Part shown: positions 25,439-34,552 of the stretch, in pieces
Position numbering within the stretch: the first letter of the stretch is position 1
How the letters are laid out: each line of letters starts with the position of its first letter
Source: Saccharicrinis sp050589685
Lineage (GTDB): Bacteria; Bacteroidota; Bacteroidia; Bacteroidales; Marinilabiliaceae
NCBI RefSeq assembly: GCF_050589685.1
Contig: NZ_JBNGOS010000017.1
Location: forward strand, 68,863 to 132,862
Length of the DNA stretch: 64,000 nucleotides
Direction of reading: 5' to 3'
The notes under the pieces: generated by a model
Told to the model about the DNA's origin: nothing
Seen by the model: the letters and a program-made list of their open reading frames with translations, nothing else
Database searches by the model: none
Made by a program: the position numbers and the translations under genes

Positions 25439-27700
25439 TTATTCAACGATAAGCTCATCAATTTCCCAGGTTCCATTGTAGGTATTAGCAGCGGGTTGAA
25501 TAGCAATCTGCATCAACTTTTCGTTGACTTCTTTAAATTTCGACAGCTGAATGGTATAGGTTTTAAACTCAGTATCATTTGAAGATATTGGCAACGTGAT
25601 CCAATCTTGCTTATCCCACTCCACAGGTTCCGTGCATTCCTTCCAAAAATCACCATCCATATCTCTCGAAAAAATGGCTATCCGTAACAGACCTGCATGA
25701 CTTCCGTTTCTTATTTTTATTTTAATTTTAGAACAACCTTCGGTATCTGTAAATAACCATGGTGCACTTTGAATTAAAGCTTTTGGTTCGTTGATCTTAC
25801 CCGATAACACACCGTCATTCATATATATATTTGAACCGCGTAAGGCTTTCCACCCCATGGTACTGTTATCAAAACGGAAAGGACGCCCCGGACCAGGATA
25901 CCAACTGTCGCTTTTAGGAATCCGAACCGTTCCGTCTTCATTAAAAAATACGGGTTTTAAACTGGCTCCCCGATAAAAAGCGCATATATCATGATTTTCC
26001 TGCAATACATATTTCTGACCGTGCCAGTCAAAAAAGCTGGTGTGACCTCCATCTAAGAAAGCACCTTCAAAAGTATAAGGTCCATATAAATTATCAGACA
26101 TGGCATAACGAGAACCAAATACCAGATAATACTTTTCATTTCTCTTGAAAAGCGTTGGTTTGTCTTCCGTTCTGTATGGCTTACCCTCTTTATCCTTGAT
26201 AAGAATTTGTTGCGGTTCCGTTTCCAGACTTTTCATATCCTCCGATAGCGTAGATATATAATATTTACCAACACCAAAAATAATATGGTATTGTCCATCT
26301 TCAGCTTCGTATATTTCCGGATCGTACGGATGTTCCGGAACAATATCCTTCGGAAGTAAAGGTTTACCCAACAAGTCTTTATAATTTCCATTAATTTGAT
26401 CGGCAACAACTACTCCGGTGTTTATATTTCTGTTGGAGAAAAACCAATAGTATTTACCATTACGTTTGGTTATATCTCCAGCCCAACAATTGGGTTTATC
26501 ACCTATGTAGGTATTTTTAGGTAAAATACTATTGTGATATTTATAGGTGCGTAAATCGGTGGAAGACCATATTTCCCATCTATCCATTGGGAATGAACCT
26601 TTAGGCTCCCAGCTTTGATCATGACCACAAATAAACCACAATGTATCATTCTCTACCCAGGCATGCGGATCAGCCATACCATGCTCAGGAACAATGATAT
26701 CCACTTTTATGGCATTGGGATCGTATCCTGCGGCGGCATTGGATCGACGTAATAACTCATCTCTCATATCTCTGGCATGAAGGGCAAAAGCCTCTTCATT
26801 ACGTTTTTCTACTTCGGGATAGTTTAAACCATTATCCGCTATAGCGTTTAGCGAAACACCATAGTTACCCAGCAAAGCCCAATAGGTAGCGCAGTCTGAA
26901 TCATCTACTCTATTTTTGTTAAACTTACCATCTCTGAATATTTTGCCCAGATTACTCTCATAAAACTGATCGTAATAAGCTTTTCCCTTTTGTCCTCCTT
27001 CCACAATTCCATATTGTCCGATTCCGCCACATTCGTAAAATTTAAACAGTCCATTCAAAGCCATCTTTTTCATATAATCACACGCCATTGGATCCCCAAA
27101 ACAATTGTGGGTATGTTCAGGATTTTTTTCTGTTCCTACATGAAAATTCGAACTTGTCCAGTGACTGATAAACCGTGCTCTACTCAGTAAATCGGTTCGC
27201 TGTTGTTTTAAACAGTAACTAACTAAAATAGCTTGCTCCGTTAACGGCCCATAACATAGAATATTTAAGATTCCTTTTGTTTTTTCCAACTCCTTATAAA
27301 GTGCCAGAATACTTGGGTACTTTTTTAAATCATATGATTTGTCCCACTTAAAATTTACGCCCTGTCCTTTCACTGAGGATTCCATAAAACGCAATTGTTT
27401 TTGAAATCCACCAATGTATTTATTTAGGTTAATAAGATCAGCTGCATAAGCTTTGCCATAGGTATCCATAGCCCATTGGCCCTGATCGGCTGTGTTTTTA
27501 TTCCAGGGATGAACTGTACTGCCCATCACAATGGCTTTGGTATCGAACATATTCGACATCAACAGATAACTGGCTACTGCCGATATATCATCGGGATCAT
27601 TGATTTTATCTCCTCCGTCGCTGATTAACCATACAGCCGGTTTCTGGGCCGTAACCGAAAACGAGACACTCAACAACAATATAAATAGTAAATTTTTCAT
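25439..27700 (-). CDS. Fusion of nucleoside-hydrolase-like domain, GH43-like propeller and C-terminal beta-sandwich
   Basis: A 753-residue secreted protein (signal peptide about 1-18). Residues 20 to about 300 resemble the nucleoside-hydrolase-like fold: WLISDGGDKINDPDDISAVASYLL carries an Asp cluster in the place of the family DxDxxxDD calcium site, and CYGPLTEQA follows. Residues about 310-590 are a beta-propeller of GH43/GH117-like type, with DPHAWVENDTLWFICGHD, RWEIWSSTDL, CWAGDITKRNGKYYWFFSN and YDPEIYEAEDGQYH. Residues about 610-753 form a carbohydrate-binding-like beta-sandwich (GDFWKECTEP...WEIDELIVE). The gene lies 16 bases after one sulfatase and 42 before another. A glycosidase role is likely, with the first domain perhaps hydrolysing an N- or O-glycoside; neither activity can be assigned firmly. 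Confidence 0.75.
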   Translation of the reverse strand: MKNLLFILLLSVSFSVTAQKPAVWLISDGGDKINDPDDISAVASYLLMSNMFDTKAIVMGSTVHPWNKNTADQGQWAMDTYGKAYAADLINLNKYIGGFQKQLRFMESSVKGQGVNFKWDKSYDLKKYPSILALYKELEKTKGILNILCYGPLTEQAILVSYCLKQQRTDLLSRARFISHWTSSNFHVGTEKNPEHTHNCFGDPMACDYMKKMALNGLFKFYECGGIGQYGIVEGGQKGKAYYDQFYESNLGKIFRDGKFNKNRVDDSDCATYWALLGNYGVSLNAIADNGLNYPEVEKRNEEAFALHARDMRDELLRRSNAAAGYDPNAIKVDIIVPEHGMADPHAWVENDTLWFICGHDQSWEPKGSFPMDRWEIWSSTDLRTYKYHNSILPKNTYIGDKPNCWAGDITKRNGKYYWFFSNRNINTGVVVADQINGNYKDLLGKPLLPKDIVPEHPYDPEIYEAEDGQYHIIFGVGKYYISTLSEDMKSLETEPQQILIKDKEGKPYRTEDKPTLFKRNEKYYLVFGSRYAMSDNLYGPYTFEGAFLDGGHTSFFDWHGQKYVLQENHDICAFYRGASLKPVFFNEDGTVRIPKSDSWYPGPGRPFRFDNSTMGWKALRGSNIYMNDGVLSGKINEPKALIQSAPWLFTDTEGCSKIKIKIRNGSHAGLLRIAIFSRDMDGDFWKECTEPVEWDKQDWITLPISSNDTEFKTYTIQLSKFKEVNEKLMQIAIQPAANTYNGTWEIDELIVE

Positions 27701-27716
27701 AGTAGATATTAAATCT

Positions 27717-29492
27717 TTATTCTTTTCCTACTGGTTTTATGTAGGTATAATAAACACCGTATTTTTCCCGGCCTTCAATAAAATCGTTCACCAACAAAGT
27801 TTTGCCTTTGGGCAGGTATAATTTAAAAACAACCGCCTCTTCATCGCCAACTATTTCTTTTTCATGAATTTGATTCGCCAGCTGAATTCGTACTTTTTGC
27901 GGTTTAATGGTTTTGTAAGTGTAAAAATCCTTGGGATTTTTTGAAGGAATACCCCAAATCGGTCCCGGACATTCTTTAGGCCAGCGTCTGCATTCAATGA
28001 TATACAAACCGGCTTTTTCAACTTCAATAGAATGTTTGTTATTACTATTCTTCATACCGGCTGCCACCTGTTCTGCCTTCCATATTCCGCGCCCTTCGCC
28101 AATGGCATGTTGTATGGTTAAGGTAATCTCCTTTTGAATATCATTACCCACAATACTAACCGGAAGCTCATGATAGACAGGATTCGTTTTTACCAATCTC
28201 AAGAAAGCAGCATTATTTTTAAGCATTTCTTCTTTAATATCCGGATGCTGTGCAGATAGATCAAGGCGCTGTTCCCTGTCTTGTTCGATATTGTACAATC
28301 CTTTTCCATCCACCAAACGCCATTCATCCTTAATGATACACGTTTTATCCACATCAGTAGGTGGCCGCCAATCCTGACGATTATGCACAAAAATGGTCCT
28401 ATCTTTTAACTTCGCCTTTTTATCCGTCAGTAAAGGAGAAAAATCAATACCATCAAGTTTCTTAGCTTGAGGAATTTCCAGTTTACACAGGGCTGCCAGT
28501 GTTGGAATTAAATCGACATGAGCCGTTTCTTCATCAATATCCTTACCTCCCTTGATCTTTCCATCCTTCCATCTAATAAAAAACGGAACCCTGTGGCTGC
28601 CTTCCTGTTTTCCACCTTTCCGACCTCTAAAACCATGATTCCATCCAAGTTTTCCATCCGCACTTACCCCATAATGAGTACCATTGTCGGTCATAAATAT
28701 CAGAATGGTATTATCCGCTATTTTTTTCTTTTTTAGATATTTCTCCAACTTCCCAAAATTCTCATCGATATTAGAAATCATACCATAAAACTCGGCACTC
28801 ATTATTTTTTCACCTACCAAGGACTTATAAGGTTCTGCATATTTCTCAGCCACATAATGCGGACCATGAGGGGCATTGGTTGGTAAATAAATAAAGAACG
28901 GTTTATCATGATGGTTATCCATGAATTTTATGGCTTCGTTGAACCATACATCCGTGCAGTAACCTTCAAACTGTTTTGGTGTATTGTTCACAAAATACAC
29001 ATCATCAAAATAGGTATTTCCCCAATAGTCAGAAAGCTCACCTACACCACCCGCTTTATGCTGAATAGCGACATCAAAACCACAATCGGTGGGTCGCACC
29101 GGATAATTATCTCCAAGATGCCATTTCCCAAACATGGCTGTGGTGTAGTTATTGGCTTTAAATATATCAGCCATGGTCATGGCATTTCCGGATAAGGCAT
29201 CGCGTCCTTTATAAGTGGCCCATGCACCATTATTAATAGGATAAAGCCCGGTCATGATAGCACCGCGTGAAGGAGTACAAACCGAGCTTACATGAAAGTC
29301 GGTCATACGAACTGCGTTATTGTAAAATGAATCAAGATTGGGTGTTTTAAGCCAGGGGTTTCCATGACAACCCAAATCTCCTATTCCCTGATCATCGGTA
29401 AGTATTAAAATAACATTCGGCTTGTTGATTGTTTTCTGAGCACTTAGAGCAGAACATATTAAAACTAAAAGTATGGATAATTTAAATCGCAT
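27717..29492 (-). CDS. Type I (formylglycine) sulfatase with C-terminal extension, 591 aa
   Basis: A secreted S1-family sulfatase (signal peptide about 1-18). The metal motif is ILTDDQGIGDLGCHG, and the formylglycine motif is CTPSR with Cys72. IFMTDNGTHYG and the KGGKQEGSHRVPFFIRW block are typical. An additional C-terminal region of about 140 residues (from about 450) looks like a beta-sandwich and is shared with the sulfatase at 57144-58943 (RRWPKECPG against RRWPKESVY), which marks both as one subfamily. It is the first gene of the operon running to GH117 at 22480 and is divergent from the TPR regulator gene (206-base shared spacer). Confidence 0.92.
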   Translation of the reverse strand: MRFKLSILLVLICSALSAQKTINKPNVILILTDDQGIGDLGCHGNPWLKTPNLDSFYNNAVRMTDFHVSSVCTPSRGAIMTGLYPINNGAWATYKGRDALSGNAMTMADIFKANNYTTAMFGKWHLGDNYPVRPTDCGFDVAIQHKAGGVGELSDYWGNTYFDDVYFVNNTPKQFEGYCTDVWFNEAIKFMDNHHDKPFFIYLPTNAPHGPHYVAEKYAEPYKSLVGEKIMSAEFYGMISNIDENFGKLEKYLKKKKIADNTILIFMTDNGTHYGVSADGKLGWNHGFRGRKGGKQEGSHRVPFFIRWKDGKIKGGKDIDEETAHVDLIPTLAALCKLEIPQAKKLDGIDFSPLLTDKKAKLKDRTIFVHNRQDWRPPTDVDKTCIIKDEWRLVDGKGLYNIEQDREQRLDLSAQHPDIKEEMLKNNAAFLRLVKTNPVYHELPVSIVGNDIQKEITLTIQHAIGEGRGIWKAEQVAAGMKNSNNKHSIEVEKAGLYIIECRRWPKECPGPIWGIPSKNPKDFYTYKTIKPQKVRIQLANQIHEKEIVGDEEAVVFKLYLPKGKTLLVNDFIEGREKYGVYYTYIKPVGKE

Positions 29493-29698
29493 AAACTAAC
29501 GTTTTTATGATTTCCCAACAGCATTAAACACGCTGTAGATCAATCTCTAATTAACTATTCAAAAATACTTCAATAGGATGACAAGAACGATCTAAATCAA
29601 TATACAAATTCTATACAGTACTATTTTTTATTATACTATTTAAATGAACATGCGTAATTTTAAATATCTTTATAAACTGAACAGAACAACTCAATACA

Positions 29699-31333
29699 AT
29701 GCTATATTTCAATCACTTAAACTTTAAAATAAAATTATTTTACCCCCTAATTATTTTGATATTAGCCCCTATATCAGGTTTTAAAACTATACAAGACAAA
29801 CCTGACGTATATACACAAGGCAAAAAAACGGAGACACATAATAACCTGGAAGATACGAGCGAAACAAAACTCTTATTAAAGACTCAAAAAAGACTATTAA
29901 GAAATAATGGAGATACGATCAAGATCATTAATACGCTCATTTCCCAATCCGACAAAAACAAAAACATTGGAAAATATAGTCTTTCCTTTGATTTTTTATG
30001 GGAAGCATTATATCTTTCAAAGGAAGGAAGCTATCTGACCGAGGAAACAAAAATACATAGACGACTGGGTAAACTATATGAGTTTTACAATTTGGATGAT
30101 GCAGCATTGCAGCACCTGGAGCAGTCTTTACTTATAGCTCAAAAAACACCCAAGGATAATCCTGAGTATGCATCTAATTTAATAGCCAGCTACATGAATA
30201 TGGCTATACGTCAACGAAATTTGGGCAATTACACCAGAGCATTACACTACATTGATTCCTGTTTTATCATCGAAAATCAGTATAAAAACCAGGATATATC
30301 CTTTCCATTTTTAGATGCTGAACGAGGAAAAGTTCTCTCCCAGCTGGGACAATTTGAAGAAGCCAAGCAGCACCTATATAAGGCCCAAAAAGAAACCGAA
30401 GGAAAAAAAATATCTTACAGAGCAAACATATACTCTTATCTGGGGGATATTCATCACAGCATGAATCATATTGACAGTGCCATATATTACTACCGACAAT
30501 GCCATAAATATATTCATAAAAACAACTCTAATTATTACTTGTTACCAGATGCGTTATTAAAGCTTTCTGAAATCTATAAAAAGCAAAACCGGCAAACTAT
30601 CGCTTATAAATTCCTGCACCAGTCTCAAGCAACCAGAGACAGCTTGATTCAACTTCAGCTTAGCGCCAACAGTGAGCTTTTTGAAATTAAGGATTCTTAC
30701 CTTAATTCTTTAAAAGAAAAAGATATTTACATCTCTTTGCAGGAAAAGGAAATAAAATATCAGGAACAGGTTAAAAACAGGCTTATCATCATTTTGGCCT
30801 TGGCTTTATTACTTGGAGGTACTGCCGTGTTAGTGATCCGTATGCGACTAAAACTTAACAGAACACTTCTTGAAAAGAAGAACAATGAACTAGAATCAAA
30901 ACTAACGGAAGAAAAGATAAAGGGAGAGATGGAGGTAAAAAGCAAGGAACTTACCTCCTATGCGCTACAGATGATAGACAAAGACACTGCCATTGATGAA
31001 TTATTAGAGGCCATAAAAAATGATGCGCCCGGAAGTTACAAACCCTTGCAAGCCAAATATCAGAAAGGATCCAAAGACCTGTGGGATGAATTTAATCTGC
31101 GCTTTACTGAGGTGAACACAGCCTTTTACAGCCGACTGAATGCAAAATTCCCCAACCTTAGTTCTACAGAACAGAAACACTGTGCCCTTATTAAACTCAA
31201 TTTCGGCACAAAAGAAATGGCGCGAATATTAAATATCGCGCCACATAGTGTTCATATTTCCCGTTCCCGTATTCGTAAAAAAATGAGCCTCGAGCGTTCT
31301 GAAAACCTGGAAAAACATATAGCTAATTTATAA
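29699..31333 (+). CDS. Membrane-bound TPR regulator with C-terminal LuxR-like HTH
   Basis: A 544-residue regulator of a Bacteroidota type that carries tetratricopeptide repeats outside the cytoplasm. An N-terminal hydrophobic stretch (about 8-27) acts as signal or anchor. TPR-like helices extend over about 70-325 (LGKLYEFYNLDDAALQHLEQ; YRANIYSYLGDIHHSMNHID). A transmembrane helix at about 360-380 (LIIILALALLLGGTAVL) is followed by a coiled coil, and a helix-turn-helix lies at about 492-535 (LSSTEQKHCALIKLNFGTKEMARILNI is the start). It probably senses a periplasmic signal or sugar and controls neighbouring genes. It is divergent from the sulfatase operon at 22480-29492 and convergent (15 bases) with the GH29 gene. 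It is not a canonical hybrid two-component regulator or SusR. Confidence 0.8.
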   Translation: MLYFNHLNFKIKLFYPLIILILAPISGFKTIQDKPDVYTQGKKTETHNNLEDTSETKLLLKTQKRLLRNNGDTIKIINTLISQSDKNKNIGKYSLSFDFLWEALYLSKEGSYLTEETKIHRRLGKLYEFYNLDDAALQHLEQSLLIAQKTPKDNPEYASNLIASYMNMAIRQRNLGNYTRALHYIDSCFIIENQYKNQDISFPFLDAERGKVLSQLGQFEEAKQHLYKAQKETEGKKISYRANIYSYLGDIHHSMNHIDSAIYYYRQCHKYIHKNNSNYYLLPDALLKLSEIYKKQNRQTIAYKFLHQSQATRDSLIQLQLSANSELFEIKDSYLNSLKEKDIYISLQEKEIKYQEQVKNRLIIILALALLLGGTAVLVIRMRLKLNRTLLEKKNNELESKLTEEKIKGEMEVKSKELTSYALQMIDKDTAIDELLEAIKNDAPGSYKPLQAKYQKGSKDLWDEFNLRFTEVNTAFYSRLNAKFPNLSSTEQKHCALIKLNFGTKEMARILNIAPHSVHISRSRIRKKMSLERSENLEKHIANL

Positions 31334-31348
31334 CAGGCAATTTTTCAT

Positions 31349-32869
31349 TTACTCCAGCTCCAATTTAAGAACCGTGGCAATTTCGTTGTATTCAACTTTG
31401 GGCATGTTGATTAACAATGTTTGTGGTGTAAGTTTCCACTCTACTTTTGCATCCGATCCCATAAGCGTTATATTTTTAATGGGGGAAGGTGGTTGGTTAC
31501 GGTGAAAACCTCCAATAGCTCTCATCTTAATGGCTTTTCCACCTTTAGGTACGCCTAAAAAGAATACGTACATCGACTTTTTATCTTTGGCAACAGTGTA
31601 ACGAACATCATTTGCTGTGTATTTAATTTTAGCCGACTGACCATCATGAGAAGCGTCTGAAGCATTGGCAGTACCATAACCAAAAATATGAAACGGACGT
31701 GTACCATAAACGGCTTCACCATGCACTTCCATCCAAGCGCCAATATCTTTTAAAATATCACGCTGCTCCTGGTTAATAACACCATCAGCACGCGGAGACA
31801 CATTCAATAATACGGTTCCGTTTTTACTCCATACATCAATCATATTACGAACCACCAAAGCCGCATCTTTATACTTTTCTCCTTCAACATACATCCAACG
31901 GCTTTCTCCCAATGTAATATCCGTCATCCATGGTAAGGGGTAAATGTCTCTGCGTCCACCTTGCTCCATATCATCCACTCCATATTCCCATGGGATATCC
32001 TGGTGTTTGCTGCAAACTACCACTTCCTGCTTGTTTTTTAGCCCACTGTTGAAATGATAAGCCACCATTTCATTTATTTTTTGTTCCGGAATCATATTCA
32101 ACCACGAGTCGTACCAAAGAATATCCGGCTGGTATCGATCAACCACTTCCTCAACCTGATCGAGCCAGTACTGGTTAAAATCATCTATATTTTCCCAATT
32201 CCCGAACAGCTTACGAAGTTTAGGATCGGTAGTTGCCGTAGGCAATTCAGGGTGATATGGATAATGACTGTTAAAACCATTTTTACCCCAATACTCCGGG
32301 GTATTTTTATTACGCTGACCATTACGGGCATGGTGTAAGGTAGCTATGGTTTTGATATTTCTTTTACGAAGCGCTTTAAACATCTCGCCTGTAATATCAC
32401 GCTTCGGCCCCATATCAACTGAATTCCAAGGATTAACTTTACTATCCCACATGGCAAAACCATCATGATGTTGTGCTACCGGACCAGCAAATTTTGCTCC
32501 TGTCATCTGAAACAAATCTGCCCAGTTCTCTGCATCAAAATGCTCTGCTGTAAACATGGGGATAAAATCTTCATATCCAAACTCTTCTATTGGACCGAAA
32601 TTCTTTTCATGAAATTCGTTTACCCGATTGCCTTTTAAGTACATATTGGCAGGGTACCAGGCCGAACCATAAGCAGGCACACTATATGGCCCCCAATGGA
32701 AGTACATACCCAGTTTGGCATCCTGAAACCACTCGGGCGCAGCTTCGTGCTGGCTTAAGGATTCGAAGTTAGGTTCGTATTTAGTTTGTTTTTTCTCTTC
32801 ATTTACCTCTGTGCAACTTGATATGGCAAGTATGGAAAATGCTAAGAGTATGTTATTTAATATTTTCAT
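31349..32869 (-). CDS. GH29 alpha-L-fucosidase-type glycosidase, lipoprotein (first copy)
   Basis: A 506-residue lipoprotein (lipobox ISSC, Cys19) of family GH29, retaining enzymes that release alpha-L-fucose or, in algal galactan systems, the related L-galactose. The catalytic barrel spans about 35-390: LGMYFHWGPYSVPAYGSAWY, AKFAGPVAQHHDGFAMWDS (substrate-binding His pair) and DILWYDSWL with the likely nucleophile Asp254. A C-terminal beta-sandwich follows. It resembles the GH29 at 35416-36924 in most blocks (NPWNSVDMGPKRD), so they are diverged duplicates. It is the 3'-most gene of the array starting at 54022. In an agar/porphyran context the target is possibly L-galactose (or its 6-sulfate) rather than fucose; this is inference. 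Confidence 0.9.
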   Translation of the reverse strand: MKILNNILLAFSILAISSCTEVNEEKKQTKYEPNFESLSQHEAAPEWFQDAKLGMYFHWGPYSVPAYGSAWYPANMYLKGNRVNEFHEKNFGPIEEFGYEDFIPMFTAEHFDAENWADLFQMTGAKFAGPVAQHHDGFAMWDSKVNPWNSVDMGPKRDITGEMFKALRKRNIKTIATLHHARNGQRNKNTPEYWGKNGFNSHYPYHPELPTATTDPKLRKLFGNWENIDDFNQYWLDQVEEVVDRYQPDILWYDSWLNMIPEQKINEMVAYHFNSGLKNKQEVVVCSKHQDIPWEYGVDDMEQGGRRDIYPLPWMTDITLGESRWMYVEGEKYKDAALVVRNMIDVWSKNGTVLLNVSPRADGVINQEQRDILKDIGAWMEVHGEAVYGTRPFHIFGYGTANASDASHDGQSAKIKYTANDVRYTVAKDKKSMYVFFLGVPKGGKAIKMRAIGGFHRNQPPSPIKNITLMGSDAKVEWKLTPQTLLINMPKVEYNEIATVLKLELE

Positions 32870-33174
32870 TTTTATTCTATTTATTAATCAGTTATAAAGT
32901 TGAAAGGTATTGGGTTTAAAGTTTGGGATAACATTTTCCCTGCCTGTTGGCAAACAGGCGATGCAAATTTTCTTAGTGCTTTTTATACAATTTGTGATGT
33001 ATCGGTTTCAATTATTAACTGCACCCAGGACTTCACTGCGCTACACCCTAGGCTATTACATATCACGCTTACAGGGCTTGATTTATATACGTAATTTTTT
33101 TCCATCTCCATTTTCCTTCTTCCTTTCACCATATTCCTTTTTTAAGCCATGTAAATCAACTGCCAACTGAGTAC
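32870..33174. other. Repeat-rich spacer between two glycosidase genes
   Basis: A 305-base spacer. It holds a CCGATGC-family hairpin (32934-33010), then at about 33020-33085 a tract reading GCACCCAGGACTTCACTGCG...TTACAGGGCTTG, which resembles the REP-like repeats that accompany Y1 transposases in many bacteria. A short heptad-like tail (CAACTGC CAACTGA) lies at 33158-33172. No coding potential. Confidence 0.45.
32934..33010. repeat. CCGATGC-family hairpin repeat, copy 2
   Basis: TGCCTGTTGGCAAACAGGCG (a short hairpin) is followed by ATGCAAATTTTC and, after about 20 bases, by TTTGTGATGTATCGGTTT. The inner arms pair as in the copies at 18440, 41591 and 47824; the TGCCTG hairpin extension is shared with the copy at 41591. 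Confidence 0.6.
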
Positions 33175-34536
33175 TTATTTTTTCTCTTTTGTGTCAAATC
33201 TTTGAATATAGTTATATCCTGTTCTCCAATGATCACCACCATATTTGTGACACAAGCCCCAGCGTATTCCTCTGGTTGGGCTTTTGTCATGTTCCTCTGT
33301 TCGGTAAATTCCAAAAGCTTTTGGTGTTTTACCAATGGTTCCCATTACTTCAAAATTTATCCCATCCGGCGACCATTGAATGGTGTGTCTTTCGGGGCCA
33401 TCATCGGTGTGAATTAGGGCAATCCCACCCTTGTAAGGCCAAACACAAACTTCGTGTCCGCTATTTGTTACAGGGTTATGTACCGATTTTATGTACGGAC
33501 CTGTTGGATTATCGGCAATGGCAACACCCCACTTAATTTCTCTTTGTCCATGCATTTTTTCTTCGCCCATTCTTTCACCTTTATAATACAAATAGAACTT
33601 ATTATTGTAATATAACAGACAAGGGTCGTGCACTTTGTGGCTGTCAAAATCACCTTTTTTCAATACCTCATCTTCATGGCCTTCGCCCCACTCGCCGTTG
33701 TTGGTTGGGCGTAAAATGGGTTCAGATAGTTTTTTCCAGGGCCCATCGGGCGAACTTGCCACAGCCATGCCTACGGTATTTTTTACTCTATGCACATAGG
33801 GGTTTTGAACACATTGATACACCAAGTAAAACATTCCATCATGAGCCAATATCTCAGGGGTAAAAACCGAGGCATCATCAAACTGTCCATTTTCGCCACG
33901 TAATACCGCAGGACCTTGTTCTTTCCACGTGTAGCCATCCTTCGAGGTAGCATACCAAATATCGCACTCATCCCACGGGAAGAATTTTTCCTCGCCATTT
34001 GGGCGATACCTTGTACCACGTGTATAATAGTTGTAATACAGCTTTCCAACTTTAATTACTGCACTAGGGTCACGTCGAATCATGGTGGTATCTACCGCAA
34101 AATCGCCTTTTAACTGTTCCTGTTCAAATTCAACCTGCCATCCATCATTCTCCTTAAAATCAACTTTGTCGTACGCTTTCTGTGTTTCGATGTACGTGAG
34201 CCACCGTGCTGTGGCAGCACTCATCTTACGAGGAGCCAGAAGTATTTCGACCTCTTTGTCTGAAGCTGTTAACTGCTTTTCGCTTACAACAAACAATGGA
34301 TTATCGAACACCAATCGAATTGAAGTTTCGTTTTTCAGTTCTATCGAAAACCTTCCATCAATATCCGTTCTTAACTGAATCGTTTTATCCAGGTTTGTGA
34401 TGAGCACGTTAGGAATTGGGTTCATGGTGTCGGCATGCCTTACCGTTCCCGAAATACTACTTTGTGCTGATACCGAATGTAATATGGCGAAAACACATAG
34501 TGAAAGAGAAATAAAAAATTGCTTAGTCATATTCAA
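33175..34536 (-). CDS. GH117-related propeller with N-terminal carboxypeptidase-regulatory-like domain
   Basis: A 453-residue secreted protein (signal peptide about 1-25). Residues about 26-100 form a CarboxypepD_reg-like beta-sandwich (SISGTVRHADTMNPIPNV...TDIDGRFSIEL), as found in SusC-type transporters. The rest is a divergent GH117 relative: KMSAATARW matches the MSAAMER helix of the true GH117 proteins here, IRRDPSAV carries Asp156, KVHDPCLLYY carries Asp304, and NSGHEVCVWPY carries His361-Glu362. The active-site pattern is thus conserved although overall identity looks low. It probably hydrolyses an alpha-linked (anhydro)galactose. It follows GH16 after 16 bases, in an operon with GH29 and GH16. 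Confidence 0.8.
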   Translation of the reverse strand: MNMTKQFFISLSLCVFAILHSVSAQSSISGTVRHADTMNPIPNVLITNLDKTIQLRTDIDGRFSIELKNETSIRLVFDNPLFVVSEKQLTASDKEVEILLAPRKMSAATARWLTYIETQKAYDKVDFKENDGWQVEFEQEQLKGDFAVDTTMIRRDPSAVIKVGKLYYNYYTRGTRYRPNGEEKFFPWDECDIWYATSKDGYTWKEQGPAVLRGENGQFDDASVFTPEILAHDGMFYLVYQCVQNPYVHRVKNTVGMAVASSPDGPWKKLSEPILRPTNNGEWGEGHEDEVLKKGDFDSHKVHDPCLLYYNNKFYLYYKGERMGEEKMHGQREIKWGVAIADNPTGPYIKSVHNPVTNSGHEVCVWPYKGGIALIHTDDGPERHTIQWSPDGINFEVMGTIGKTPKAFGIYRTEEHDKSPTRGIRWGLCHKYGGDHWRTGYNYIQRFDTKEKK

Positions 34537-34552
34537 TACTTTAATAATCTGC

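Noticed and set aside
32900..33170. Two overlapping + strand frames (64 and 86 codons) in a spacer
   Set aside because: They run through the hairpin repeat and REP-like tract and have no protein-like conservation.
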